From the NCBI RefSeq assembly GCF_000203815.1, contig NW_004457713.1, positions 201,358-265,357 of the forward strand: 64,000 bases of DNA. The letters run 5' to 3'. Each line of letters starts with the position of its first letter. Position 1 is the stretch's first letter. Origin of the DNA: Cavenderia fasciculata. Taxonomy: Eukaryota; Evosea; Eumycetozoa; Acytosteliales; Cavenderiaceae. Shown here one piece after another: positions 1-12,092 of the stretch. Both the position numbers and the translations under genes were made by a program. The notes beneath the pieces were generated by a model. It had not been told where the DNA came from. It did no database searches and saw only the letters and a program-made list of their open reading frames with translations.

Positions 1-2473
1 GAAAAGGAAAAGGATGTCAATTGTATTAATTGTAAAGATAATCATCATCATCATAAACAAGGTAAAAAAAGAAATAGAAAGAAAAAAAAAAAAAAAGAAT
101 ACATTTTAAAACTTACTAATCTTTTATTTTTTTTTTATTAAAGGAAATAATCCATATTCAATTAAAAAATTATTGAGTCAATCTAGATTTGCAAGAGTAA
201 GAACTAGATTCCCATTCCCTGTTATCTATTTCCATAACAAGAACCTATGTAGATCATCGACCTTGTCAAAAAAGATTGAATACATGTTTCAATCTGGTGT
301 CAATTCAATGAAAAAACAATTTTCAACTGCGTAAGATTGAAGAGGAGAAAGATATATAACAGAAAATAGATTATTATTAATCCCATTTTTATTTATTTAT
401 CTAGTCCAACAACAAATCAAAGTCCAAATCCAAATCCAAATAATAATACAACAATTGTAAACATTCAACCACAAGCAGAAGAAACAGAAATTGGAGATCA
501 AAATATGGAAAATCTTCGAAACAATGATATTAATGCTATCAAACATCTTAGTGTTAAATATATTTGTGATTTAATGGTTGAAAACAAAAAGAAAAAGTAA
601 ATATTTTTAAAAAGAGGAAAAAAAATATAATTAACCTTTTTTTTTTTTTTTAGATTTGGATTTTATGTTTGTTCATCAGAAAAAGCAGATATGCATGATA
701 GATATACAAAACAATTTGTAATTGCATCAACCCCTTATCCAGGAGTTGAATTCTTTTCACTTTTCAATCAAAATAGTCATAATGGTCAAGATCTTTATTA
801 TGCCTGGGATATTACAGAATACCCAGCCGAATTAAAAATAGATAATAATTCTATTCCAGTTGATTGGAATCAATATAAATCTTGGGATTTATGTATGTAA
901 AAGAAAAAAAAAGAATAGTTGGATAAAACAAAATAATTAATATTTTTTTTTTTTTCTATTTTATTTAGTAATTTTGACACAAAATTATTTTAAATTATTA
1001 ATGGAATATACAGCTGATGATACAAAGGATTCAGGTGTTTTAGTTCATTGTATTTCTGGATGGGATAGAACTCCATTGTTTATCTCATTGTTGAGAATCA
1101 GTCTCTGGGCAGATGGAGAGATTCATCAATCCTTGTCATCGGCTGAATTGCTCTATCTTACTGTTGCCTATGATTGGTTCTTGTTTAGTCATCAACTTTA
1201 TGATCGAGCTGGTCGTGGTGAGGATATTTTCTACTTTTGTTTTTATTTTTTGGAATTCATTACCTCAATGGATTATTCTGTACATTCATATACTTCAAAT
1301 ATAAATCGAAACTCTAATAATAATAATAATAATAACAACAATAATGTATCATCAAATGTAAATAATAATAATAATAATAACTCTAATAATAACAACAGAT
1401 GTAATAATAATAGTAATAATAGTAATGGTAGTAATGGTAGTAATAATGGAATTGGAAATCATAGATCAAAAGTACAAATTGGAGGTAGAGCAATATCAAC
1501 ATCTGCATCATCATCAACAACAACTAAAACTACCATTAATGGTGGATCATTATTGGATGTTTCACAATCAGCTCCTCCAACACCAAAGAATAATTCACCA
1601 AATGGTTTGATCAAACTACCAGCATTTATTACCAACTATACATCGGCTCCACCAACACCAATCAGTCATTCACCACTTCCCAACAGTATTTTAAATAGTA
1701 ATGGTGGACAACAGTTACAAGGTGGTTCGCCCAGTCTCAATGGTATGACTGCCACCAATGCCATTGACGTGCCAACAGCATCACGCAAGATCAACAATAG
1801 TGCTGCTGTCGTTGGCAATAGTAGCAATGGAAGTGTTCACAATGGCAGCAACGGCAGAGGATACCCAATCAATGGTAGCTATGTCTGCGGCAGTCACAAT
1901 GACCCAGAGATTGGCGGCAGCTGGCAGTTGATGGGCTCCCTACAGGACAAGTTCAAGTCGCTCTCTTCGTTTGGATCAACTCCAAAGTTTGTTCATCCCA
2001 GCAGCAACAGTTACAGCAGTTCAACTGGTGGAGAATCAATTGAAGGTGAGGATACAAACTCTAAAAATGTATCAGACGATGAAGATGATCTCAGTGATCT
2101 TTCAGACAATACTTGGGATCCATCAACTTCCTTTATCCCTGGTATTCTCGATCCAAATAATGATTCATCAACAAGTTTATTACCAGAAAAGAAAAAGAAG
2201 AATAACAAAATCAATATTAATAATAATAATAATAATAATGTAAATAACAGCCCTGATAAACAACAACAACAAGAGGAAAATAATAATAATCAACAAAGAC
2301 CAATTCATAATCATTCACATCATTTGACAATGAAAGAGATTGAAGAAAGAAGAAAACAAAGATTGATGGAAATTAAATCTCTATTTATTGCAATCTATCA
2401 ACAGAGTTGCGTCGAATCATCAAAGGACAGTTACTGGAATTCCTTTATTTCCTATCTACCAAAGTTTGGTTAA
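1..2473 (+). CDS. mtmr14: MTMR14-like myotubularin phosphatase (5' end outside window)
   Basis: Likely a phosphoinositide 3-phosphatase of the MTMR14 (jumpy) branch. Five exons can be read: <1-61, 144-330, 405-596, 654-892 and 969-2473, with GT-AG introns that keep one frame. The exon at 144-330 carries the family block RFPFPVIYFHNKNLCRS. Exons 3-4 join to give KYICDLMVENKKKKFGFYV, also typical of MTMR14. The last exon holds the catalytic CX5R loop HCISGWDRTP followed by LFISLLRISLWADG, so the active-site Cys and Arg are both present. After the catalytic domain comes a long low-complexity region (Asn runs, Ser/Pro, about residues 120-440 of the last exon), then a basic helix and a C-terminal motif FIAIYQQSCVES that resembles the family's C-terminus. 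The start codon lies upstream of base 1. It converges with the minus-strand mlh3 gene. Family assignment is firm; substrate is inferred. Confidence 0.88.
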
Positions 2474-2712
2474 AACAAAGAAAGAAAGAAAGAAAGAAAA
2501 ACAAAAAAAGAAAAAGAATATACCAAAAAAAATATTAGTAATAATAGCCAATGTCAACAACAACACCACCAAGTTGTTTCCTTCCAATATATTTATTCTT
2601 CACCCAATATATTAGTTTTCTCATCACCAACAACAACAACATCCAACAACAAAACAATCAAATAAATAATTTAATATATGTAAATATAAAGTCTTTTATT
2701 ATTACAATTGAT

Positions 2713-4655
2713 TTAGCCTTGATTAAATAATTCTTTATCTTCATCTTGATAGTTTATCATAAAATTTGAAAGGGAAGCATAATTTATTAAAGCTCCCATT
2801 GAACTTCTACCACTAAATAAAGTAAAAAGGTAAAAAAAGATATTAATACCTGGACAATATTTGATACTTTACTTTAAGTTTACTTACTGTACACATTGAA
2901 ATGGTAATCTACAAGTGGCCAATTCTTTTAATAATTCACAACTTCTTTCGTGACCAAGAGTATGACCAAATTTAATTGCAGCTAAAAATAAAAAAAAAAA
3001 GGTATTAGAATCGATTGTTGTTTTCTTTTTTCTATTCTTTTTCTTTGTTTTTAATTTTTCCTTACATCTACAAGCTTTGTTACGAATAATACGATCAACA
3101 GCATCTGGTCTTGTTGCCATTTGACCACCATTTGATTCCAAAGTATAAAGGAATTCACGAAGATCATTGTGACCAAGACATGTTAGACAAAACATTGGAA
3201 CCGATTCAATAAAGATGGCACCGTTACCTACTTTATAGGTGAACCCCCATAGTTTTAGATTACGACTAAATGTGTCTATGAGTTCCATTTCGTGTGCTGT
3301 AAATGGCCATCTTGTTCCAGGTCGCATTGGTGAAAGGTCAAACTTATATTCATACTTGTCTGAATCGACACGACATATATCGTAGGGTCCCAGCTTGTAG
3401 AGATCTTGCATTTTCTCCAATCTAATGCGTTCATGAATTGCATGTTGATCAAGTGCAAATAATACACCCTGGGATTCACACAATAAGAATTTCTTTTGCC
3501 ACTGTGTAATAAACCTTGCTTGCTCCAACATTGTTCGAGAGATTGGTTTCTCGGCCGATGCTTTCATCATGGTCATTATATTTCTCGAAATGTCCATTGG
3601 AATTGTTGGTATTTCAATACGTTTCTCCAAATTCTTTTCATCATCGAAAAATATACTAACTTTTTTACCATCTCTTTCTGTTATAAATGGGTCTTTTTCA
3701 ATCTCTTGTTGTGGTCTTTTTAAATTATTTTGATTATTTATATTATTATTATTATTAGTATTATTTTGTACATTTTTTGTAATTTTAAAAGTGGTTGGAT
3801 CAATTGATGGGATTACATAATTATTATTTGAATCTTTTAAATTAAAATTATTTTTAGTTGATCGAGGAGGCGAAGGAGGAGGATGTGGAGGTGTTTTTGT
3901 AGATGAAGCAACAGTTGAAAAGGAAGATAAAGATGAAAATGAATCATTATCTTCTTCCTGTGTACTTTGATCATCTAAATCATCCAATTCTATATCAAGA
4001 TCTTGATTTGGTTTTATGTTTTGATTATTATTAGTACTAGTTGTTGAAGTGGTTGAAGTAGTTGAGGTGGTTGAAGTCGGACCAGTTGAAGTGGTTGAGG
4101 TTGAGGTAGTTGAAGGTTTTTGTAATGGGAAAGGAATTGGCGCAACCACAGGTTTGTCTTTTGATGATTTGTTCTTCATTTCATTGTCATATGGATATGA
4201 AAACATTGAATCTCCAACAGGATCAAATTCATGACTACAACAATTGTTGTCTTGTTGTGGTTGTTGTTGTTGTTGTTGTTGTTGACTATTATTGCGACTA
4301 TAGTCTTGTTGACCACTACGACTGTTGAAATTTAGATTTGTTTGTTTGGAAGGTGAAAAATATTTTGATAAAGATATTGGTGGTCTGTCGGGTGTTGCTT
4401 TAAGTGGAGAAACTGGAGTCCGTTGGTAGTCCACTCCGGCGTTTGCAAAGAATTCACTTTTTTGCTTCTTTTGTGGTGATGGTGAGGTCTGATCAAATGA
4501 ATTTGAGAATAAATCGTGTGGTGATTGATTAACACTAGACATTGGTGAAAAAAAGTTTGACACTGCTATTGGTGTTTTTTGAGGTGTTCTTTGTTGAGAT
4601 TGTTGATTGTTTGGTGTCATATTATTATTATTATTTGTAGTAGGAGTATTATTAC

Positions 4656-4726
<71 letters not shown>

Positions 4727-6566
4727 GTATTTGATTGTTGGGGTGGAGGTTGTAGGGTTGGTTTTTTCTGGTTTGACAACAGGAGGAGTAGTCATTTTTG
4801 TGACAGTTGTGATGGTGACTATATTATCTTGGCCGTCGAGATCAATATATTCTGTTGTATTTGTTGAAGTTGTAAATCGTTCTTGTTTCACTTCTGTTTT
4901 TACAACTGGTGGATCAGATGATATTGTACCCTCAACCACTTCATTCTGTACATTATTATTATTACTGTTGTTATTAGATTCAGATTTGATTGGAATGTTT
5001 TGTGGTTGTTGTTGTTGTGGTTCAAAATCCATAGAGTCTATATCAATAATATCCATTTCGGGTTGGCTATCTTCTTCAAAAAATTGATCACTATCAAATC
5101 TTTTAAAAGGTACATTTGTTGTTGTTTGTTGATTATTGTTATTATCGTTGTTATTAATAGTATTATTATTGTTATTATTATTGGTTTGTGAAGAATACAT
5201 TTCTTGATATTGTATATCTTCATCGATAAAATCATTTAAAACATATTCCGTATTATCATCAATACTGTTATCATCAATGTTGCTAAAGTTGTCATTAATC
5301 AAAGTTGGTGAGGTAGTTGATGTTGTCGAAGTGGTTGTAGTAGTTGTTGTTTTTGTTGTAGGTGGCGCATCAAATTCATTTAGATGATCATTAGTTGGAT
5401 AATTTGGAAAATAATCATCTCCTCCATATTCTTCATTGTTTTGAATATCTTCTTCTTCAATCTCGAAAATTTCCTCATCATTACCAACTTGTTCCTCCTT
5501 CTCCTCATCACTTTCATCATCACTTCCTTCTATTGTATTAGATCTATTTTTTGTCAGAAATTTTGTAATAGTACTTGTAATTAAATCTATTGGTTTTTTC
5601 CATTCTACCAAAACAAATAATCAATTTTAGTTAATATTATTCTGTTATTATTATTTGTTTTGTTTTTTTTTTCATACATTAAATTCTAAAAAAGTTCTTG
5701 AAGATATATCATAACTTCTTTCAAACTCTGTTACAGGACAATCTAGAAACAAAATAAAAATTGGATTTACATCAATCAATTCTTTTTTAGTGAACCTTGA
5801 ATGAGTTGCTTCCACCTTTCGACGAGCATTAAATATTCTATACTTTTTGTAAAGTTCATTTACCAATCTATGTATCTTTGTATTGGTAATTAATCTTCTA
5901 TTTAAATCTAAAGATCGAGTCATATTAGTTATTTTTAAAAGTCTCTCAATCTTTCTCTCTTTTTTGATTTAACACATACAAACTAATTGAAGAGATCTAT
6001 TTGGTATACCATGTTCATTTGGTAGTGTAAGATAACCAGTGAATTTATAACCAATTGGTAGACCTTTAATAACATCGGCCGATGATGATATAAACTCTAA
6101 TGTTTGAGCTTTCGGTAAACCATAATATAAAGAAAATAATGAAAAAAAGTTTTGATCCTAGAGAAGAGATAATAATACTATTAGTTTACATCTTCTTTTG
6201 TGTGTATAACTACTATTATTTATGATTACTACATACAGGAGGAAGAGAAACCAATTTCTGATTTTTACTTGTTTCATAGAGAGTTATTTTAATTCTAGCA
6301 TGTGATAATGCACAACATTCTATACGTTTCTTGACTGCCAGTCTTAGTGTAGCGGGATTAATCTGTTGTCGACGAACAGGTACATTCTTGAATATATCTC
6401 TAACCTTTACAATAGTACCTAATGATTTAACAAGAGGTACACCACTACCAGGAGTCACAACATTTTTAATGTATTCTAATTTACCAAATTGAATGAGTTT
6501 AGATGCTGTTGAACGTGCAGCTGCATCTTTTTGTTCTTGTTCTTGTTCTTGTTGTTCTTGTTGTTC

Positions 6567-6625
<59 letters not shown>

Positions 6626-7001
6626 GACTACATAGAGTAGTTGATTGAATATCCAATGTTGCAATTTCTGCTATACTAGCCAATGATTCACCACGATATC
6701 CAATCGTTGAAATGTAATTCAAGTCGTCCAGAGTATGACATTTCGAAGTACAGTAACGTTGACCAATTTCTTGTAATCCTTCAAGTGTTATACCATAGCC
6801 ATCGTCGTGTACTTCAAATGATAGAGTAGATGCATTATAGACAACGAGAATATTGGTAGCACCGGCATCGATCGAATTGAACACTAACTCTTCAATTGCC
6901 TGGTCTACTGCCATAATAGTCACCGATGATCTTATCTTTACAACTACATCATCATCTAATTTATGAATATTACTAATACTAGTATTATTCTGTTGATCCA
7001 T
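2713..7001 (-). CDS. mlh3: DNA mismatch repair protein MLH3
   Basis: MutL-homologue subunit acting in mismatch repair and meiotic crossing over, normally as MLH1-MLH3. Exons on the minus strand: 7001-6237, 6157-5984, 5944-5678, about 5604-3066, 2981-2888 and 2812-2713. The N-terminal GHKL ATPase motifs are visible: ELVFNSIDAGAT, DDGYGI and GYRGESLASIAE. The transducer region follows (NRRLITNTKIHRLVNEL, then FILFLDCPVTEF). A long Asn/Gln/Ser/Thr-rich linker separates it from the C-terminal endonuclease domain. That domain carries the metal-binding DQHAIHERIRLE, then ACRSAIKFG and, across the last splice, FQCVHGRSSMGAL. Odd points: a poly-Gln run of about 30 residues sits inside the ATPase domain, and the frame breaks twice in the linker. 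The exon ending at 5678 leaves phase 0 whereas the exon from 5604 needs one more base, and the frame changes again near 4745-4800 with no plausible intron. These could be sequence errors or real lesions. Confidence 0.9.
4655..4727. repeat. (ATT)n microsatellite, poly-Asn in mlh3
   Basis: Near-perfect ATT trinucleotide tract; read on the minus strand it encodes the Asn run in the MLH3 linker. The reading-frame change in mlh3 lies just beyond it at higher coordinates, so slippage or assembly error at this tract is a reasonable suspect. Confidence 0.85.
6531..6626. repeat. CAA/CAG-type microsatellite, poly-Gln in the MLH3 ATPase domain
   Basis: A TTG/TTC trinucleotide tract on the plus strand that encodes about 22 consecutive Gln and then mixed Gln/Glu on the minus strand. 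It lies after the GYRGES motif (motif III) and before the VKVRDIFKNVPVRRQ block, so it falls inside the folded N-terminal ATPase domain and not in the flexible linker. Confidence 0.9.
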
Positions 7002-7547
7002 TGTTCATCTCCTTCTATCTACTTTGAAAAATGACGAAGTACAATAAAATATTTTCCAATGCACCCTTTTTTATTTTTTTCTTCGAAGTTTGATTTTTGT
7101 ATTTCATTCAGCTCTCTGGTTTGAGAATCATTGCTCATACTTTCTCTCAAAACATGCAACTAATGGATAGATATATTGGCATACTACTATAGCGTAAGCA
7201 ATGGTTGGTTAGGTTAGTGTATATATGTTGATTCACGTCCCAACCACATTGTCTTATTCATCACACCCACAGTTAATCGATGGTTGTACTAAAGGTTGAT
7301 GGATGATGAGTGTAATACTTGATAATGTTAATACTTAAAATTTTAAACCATCAACCCTTCTATTCTATTATATGGACCTAATTATCTAATACAATCCCTA
7401 TTCTATATAATGTATTCAATCGACTCGCTCTTTTCTCTCATTCATTGCAATATAATATTATTTATATAATATACATATAATACATATAATATATATTTTA
7501 ATATTATATACAACATTCATTCATTCATTCATTCATACATACACATA
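7002..7547. promoter_or_regulatory. Divergent intergenic region, mlh3 / AIG1-type GTPase
   Basis: 546 bases between two divergent start codons. It holds A/T runs, a TATA-like AT-rich block at about 7450-7510 and a short TTCA repeat just before the GTPase start. I see no further gene. It must contain both promoters, but no specific factor site can be named. Confidence 0.5.
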
Positions 7548-9283
7548 ATGTCAAGTGCCGTAACAAAAGCTGAAATCACTCAAATATTTATTGTACTTGG
7601 TCTAACTGGTGTTGGTAAGTTTATAATCATCATACAAGTAATAATAATCGATCATTCTCTTTCTAACCTTTCTTATTACATTCATTTTAGGTAAATCAAC
7701 ATTTATCAATACTTTGACAAACTATTTCAAGAATGGTTCATTTCCAAATGATATCAAAGTATCAATTGAAACAAAACATCTAAAGTCAACTGAAGGTTTG
7801 AGTAGTTCTGAATTGAATATTCATGATACTACATCAAGTCAGACTGATGAATGTACCATTTACAAATTCAACAAAGATGGTATCAACTATGAATTTATAG
7901 ATACACCAGGTTTGTCTGATACAAGAGGTATTGAACAAGATGAAATCAATATCAACAAGATTATTGATACTGTCTCAAAGGTACCTTCTCTCAGTGCCAT
8001 TATTATTCTCATCAATGGAAAGGATTGTAGAGATGTACTGTCACTTAGAAATGCAATCACTCGTCTTCAAGGATTTATTCCAGACGTAATCCTCAATAAC
8101 TTGGTTATCGTCTTTACCAAATGTAGAAAGGATACTTGTACCTTTGACCTCAAGTTGTTTGGTGACCTTCAATCCAATACAACCTTTTACATGGATAATT
8201 CTACATTCTCAACCGATCCATATCTTTGGTCACAAGACTCTCTTAGGTTTCTCAATTTAGAGTTTCAACAATCAATGAACACTATTGATAGAATGTTACA
8301 AACTATTCAACAAAAGGCTACCATATCAACTCAAGCATTTACTGATATGCAATCAATTAGATTCAAGTAGGATAGTATACTATAAATATTAATAATTTAT
8401 ATATTAATTCTTTTTTTTTTTTAGGGTAAAAGAAACATTACATCAATCAAAGATGAAATTTCAAAGAATCCAACAATTAGAATCAGATATTGCAGAAGCT
8501 CAACAACAACTTGGAGTCCATTCCAATGATGCTGTTAAATTTCAAAATTACACTAAAAGTACAATCGTCACAAGAAAGGATCAAATAGATGTTGACTACC
8601 ACAACACTATTTGCAGTAATTGTGATTATGTTTGTCACAGTCATTGTGGTCTACAAGAAATATCGACAAAGGGTGACAATGCTTTCAAAAAATGTACAGC
8701 TATGGCAGGCTATGACTATTGTACTGTTTGTCCAGGCAAGTGCAGTTACACTGTACACTATCACGCCAAAAAGAAGATCAAAGAGGTGACAGAGACACTT
8801 GAGGAAGAGATCGCAGGTATGAAAGTCAAGTACCAACAAGCCACTCAGGGTGTTGCTTCAGCTCAAACTCAAATCACATCAATTAGTAGTATCAAATCAC
8901 TTGTTGAAGTGGCCATCAAGAGTATGATTAATGTCATTACGAAATCATGTCAAGAATTGAAAAAGATTTGTAGAGGTTTCAATATTGTCGATGAACTTTA
9001 CATTACACTCCAACAGATGAAAGTAGAGTCTAGACTATTGACATCTCACGAAGCAAGAGAAGCCGCCGATACAATGATCAACGCTATCAAATTATTATCA
9101 AAATCATTGAATGAGAATTGTTCAACATTGCAACATAGCAACGACGACAACAACAACAACGAAATAATAATGACAAGAATAAGAAATGATACTGATAATA
9201 ATAATTATCCAATCTATATTATCTTTCAACAAATCATGTCAATAATCTACTATTTTTTAGGTATTCAATCGATTAACCCTTGA
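7548..9283 (+). CDS. AIG1/GIMAP-type GTPase with Cys-rich coiled-coil region
   Basis: Three exons: 7548-7614, 7691-8366 and 8425-9283; both junctions keep frame and the first intron splits the P-loop. The N-terminal G domain has GLTGVGKST (G1), IDTPGLSDTRG (G3) and IVFTKCRKD (G4-like), the pattern of AIG1-type GTPases of the septin/paraseptin class. After it comes a helical region with a compact Cys/His block (CSNCDYVCHSHCG ... CTVCPGKCSYTVHYH) that could bind zinc, flanked by predicted coiled coil. The last about 25 residues are hydrophobic (IYIIFQQIMSIIYYFLG) and could anchor the protein in a membrane, as in some GIMAPs. Start chosen because the first exon directly encodes the P-loop lead-in. 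The class is clear; the cellular role is not. GIMAP-like proteins elsewhere act at vesicles and in immunity. Confidence 0.82.
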
Positions 9284-9408
9284 AGTGTGAAGTAGCGAGC
9301 ACTCCCCTTTTTTTCAAACCAAATTAAATTATATATATATTTCTATTTTTTTTACTCCACATTATTTATTTATTTCTTTATCAAAGAAAAGTACGACTAA
9401 AATACAAG

Positions 9409-9792
9409 ATGAGTACAGATGATCAATGTATGTTAACAGATATGTGATACAAGTGTTCTCTGACTTATTTTGCTCTTAGACCCTAGTGATGATGATTATA
9501 AAGTGGAAGAGATGAAGGAATACTTGGGCAATACTCAAGAAACATATAAAGATAATGGTGGTTTTCAAGAAAAAGATGAAGAAGATGATGAAGAGGAGGA
9601 AAAAGATGAAGAGGAAGAGGAGGAGGATGAATATGATGGAATAGATCTACAACTGCAACAACAAGAAGGTGATGACAATGATCAACAAGAAGAGAGCAAC
9701 AAAAAAAAGAAAACATCAAAGATAAACAACAAGCGAAACCACAACAACAACATCAACATCAACAACAACACCAACAACATCAACAACAACAT

Positions 9793-9828
<36 letters not shown>

Positions 9829-9865
9829 GAAATTGGGTGAGTATTTTGGTCAGAAAGATCATTGA
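9409..9865 (+). CDS. Small acidic and Asn-rich hypothetical protein
   Basis: Proposed two-exon gene: 9409-9427 (MSTDDQ plus one base) and 9480-9865, joined by a GT-AG intron that restores frame to YPSDDDYKVEEMKEYLG. The product of about 135 residues has a very acidic middle (runs of Glu/Asp), then Gln-rich, Lys-rich and Asn-rich stretches. A strong donor-like GTGAGT at about 9836 leaves open an alternative last exon. No domain is recognised. Low complexity means the coding call rests mainly on the intron and the absence of stops. Confidence 0.45.
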
Positions 9866-10130
9866 TCGTATTGAACCACATTCGAAACGACGGAATCAGC
9901 TGGACCAATAGACAATAAATAAATAAAATGCCCTTCCCATGAAATTCTCGAAAATATCAATTTAAAAATTTCATGGAAAAAATGATTCACTCAGTGATCG
10001 ACTTTATCTTATCTGGTTCAGAAATGAAAGAAAGAATGATGGAGACCTTCAAATCACTTTTTATTAGCTAGTACTATATATTTGTTGTTTAATTATTTAT
10101 TTATTTATTTATATATCTACTATTATTATT

Positions 10131-11469
10131 ATGAACTTGACAAAGATCCCACCATATCATTTTATTCATATATTAGATACGAATACAAATATACCTAGAT
10201 TAGTCTCTGGTCCATTAACATTTCTATGTAGAGAACATGAAACTATTATCTATGGTCCTAAAAAGGTATATTGTAAACTATCAATATATCTATCATTGAT
10301 TATTAATCATCTTCTTCTTTTCTTTTCTTTTTTTAATTTTTGTTTAGATGCATGTTATACCAAATTCATATTATTGTGTAATTGAAAACCCAGTAATTAT
10401 TGATAACAAGACAAACAAGGCAGAGTTGGATAAACACGGTCAAGCAAAGTTAAAGCATGGACAAAAAGAGATTCGATTCGAACAAGAGGAACCATTCCCA
10501 TTGTACCCCGGTGAAAAGATGAGTGGAGATATTCGTGCGTTGCAAGTGGTACTCAACAATGAAGCGTTTCGTATTAGAGCATTGGTTGACTTTACCGACC
10601 CGGTCACATCGGTCAAGCGCAAGTCGGGTGACGAGTATTTGGTGATTGGACCTGCTACGTACCGTCCACTCGTCGAAGAAGAAGTGGTTGACAAACGTGC
10701 AGCCATCATTTTAAAGGCACATCAAGCACTCAAGCTACGTGCCCGTATCGACTTTGTCGACCGTGACCTAAAAGAGAGAAAGTCTGGTGAAGAATGGTTG
10801 CTCACTGAAGAGGGTACCTATATTCTCAACCCATACGAAGAGTTGCTTCAAACCATCAACGCTACAGTACTCGATGAACACCAAGCATTGATTGTACAGG
10901 CAAACAAGGCATTTACAAGTGATGCAGACGGAGGTGTCGAACGTAAAAAAGGTGAAAAGTGGTTGTTGACTCGTGATGATACGCCACTCTACATTCCACC
11001 ACCACAAGTTGACGTGGTGATGATCGTAGCATTGACAGTCTTGACCAACAAGGAATACTGTATATTGGAGAATCCAATTGACCCAGAAACCAACACTAAC
11101 CTATTAGGTGAATTGAAGCTGATTCGTGGTCCAACTCAATTCTTTATCAAACCAGGTGAAGTGATTAAATCAATTGAAGTGGTACGTGTCCTTTCACCAG
11201 AAGATTCTATTCAAGTATGTGCCAAAGAATCATTTGACGAAACTGTCAATACCAACGGTACCATCAAAACCATTCATCGAAAGTGTGGTACCAAATGGTA
11301 TGTCTATGGTCCAACCGAATATATTCCTCCACTTCAAGTAACCGAAATTAGACGTCAACGTGCAATCATTCGTTTCGAAGATTTAAATGTTTATATTTTT
11401 AAATCTCAATTAATCCCAATCATCTTATTATTATTTATTATTTTATTTTTTAAATTCTTTATCTTTTAA
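10131..11469 (+). CDS. mvp: Major vault protein, N-terminal half only, with hydrophobic tail
   Basis: Two exons, 10131-10265 and 10348-11469, giving about 418 residues; full-length MVP is about 850. The start MNLTKIPPYHFIHILD matches the MVP N-terminus, and the vault (MVP) repeats follow in order with the recurring PFPLYPGE, RALQVVLNNEAF and KSGDEYLVIGPATYRP-like blocks. After RRQRAIIRFEDLNVYIF, which is where the repeats normally lead to the shoulder, the protein instead ends in about 22 hydrophobic residues (QLIPIILLLFIILFFKFF). The shoulder, cap helix and cap ring are absent. Vault particles assemble through the cap helix, so this product probably cannot form a vault alone. It may be a decayed copy, or a repeat-barrel protein anchored in a membrane. 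The repeat part is intact and uninterrupted, which argues against old decay. Confidence 0.85.
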
Positions 11470-11564
11470 AAAAAAATAATAATCATTGTAAATTTTATTG
11501 TTTTAAAAAATATTATTTGTATATATACATTAAAAAAAAATAAATAAAAATAATTTATATATTT

Positions 11565-12092
11565 TTAATTAACTTTTGGAACAGTATATTGTTGTTGAGT
11601 TGCAGTAGCTTGATTTCTAGCATCTTCTAAATCCTTTTGAGCTTGAGCCATTCTAGTTGCAGTGTCTTGATAATCTAGCGTAGCAAAGATGGTACCCCAA
11701 CTTTTTGGAATTGATTTTGGATCAACAATAAATTTGTAGTACATGTCTACATAGGTAATTGGATCAATTGGACTACCACATGGTTTAGCATCCAACATCC
11801 ATTGTTTCAATGTTGCTTCGGTCTCTTTTGGACTATATTTCTTTAAATCATCCAATTCAATACATCTTGAGAAATTTGTATCAAGTTTTTGCTTAAGAAA
11901 AAGAAAAGAGTAAATTAATTTTAAAAGTACTTGGATGATTATCATTTTTTTACATACACAAAACAAGATAGCAAAAAGGTTAACTGCACGAGCTTCGAGT
12001 GGTAGATTTTTTTCCTTTATATGTTTATTTTGTTGATTAAGTACATCTAGTAATTGAGCTTTATATTCCGGTGATACTTTATTCATTGACAT
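11565..12092 (-). CDS. Unrecognised small protein, two exons
   Basis: Exons 12092-11958 and 11891-11565 on the minus strand; the intron begins GTATGT and ends AAG, and both sides are phase 0. The spliced protein of about 153 residues starts MSMNKVSPEYKAQLLDVLNQ, continues with ARAVNLFAILFCQKLDTNFS and ends in an Ala/Gln-rich helix and VPKVN. It looks globular and mostly helical with a C-terminal coiled-coil-like segment. There is no signal peptide and no TM segment. I do not recognise the family. It converges with the half-length vault gene. Confidence 0.7.
   Translation of the reverse strand: MSMNKVSPEYKAQLLDVLNQQNKHIKEKNLPLEARAVNLFAILFCVCKKMIIIQVLLKLIYSFLFLKQKLDTNFSRCIELDDLKKYSPKETEATLKQWMLDAKPCGSPIDPITYVDMYYKFIVDPKSIPKSWGTIFATLDYQDTATRMAQAQKDLEDARNQATATQQQYTVPKVN

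Noticed and set aside
4607-5235. Plus-strand frames with long Leu/Val runs opposite mlh3
   Set aside because: These are antisense shadows of the poly-Asn, poly-Gln and poly-Asp coding tracts; real coding is on the minus strand.
9938-9975. Short hairpin (CCATGAAATT / AATTTCATGG) after the acidic gene
   Set aside because: Only about 10 pairs in AT-rich DNA; too weak to call an element or terminator.
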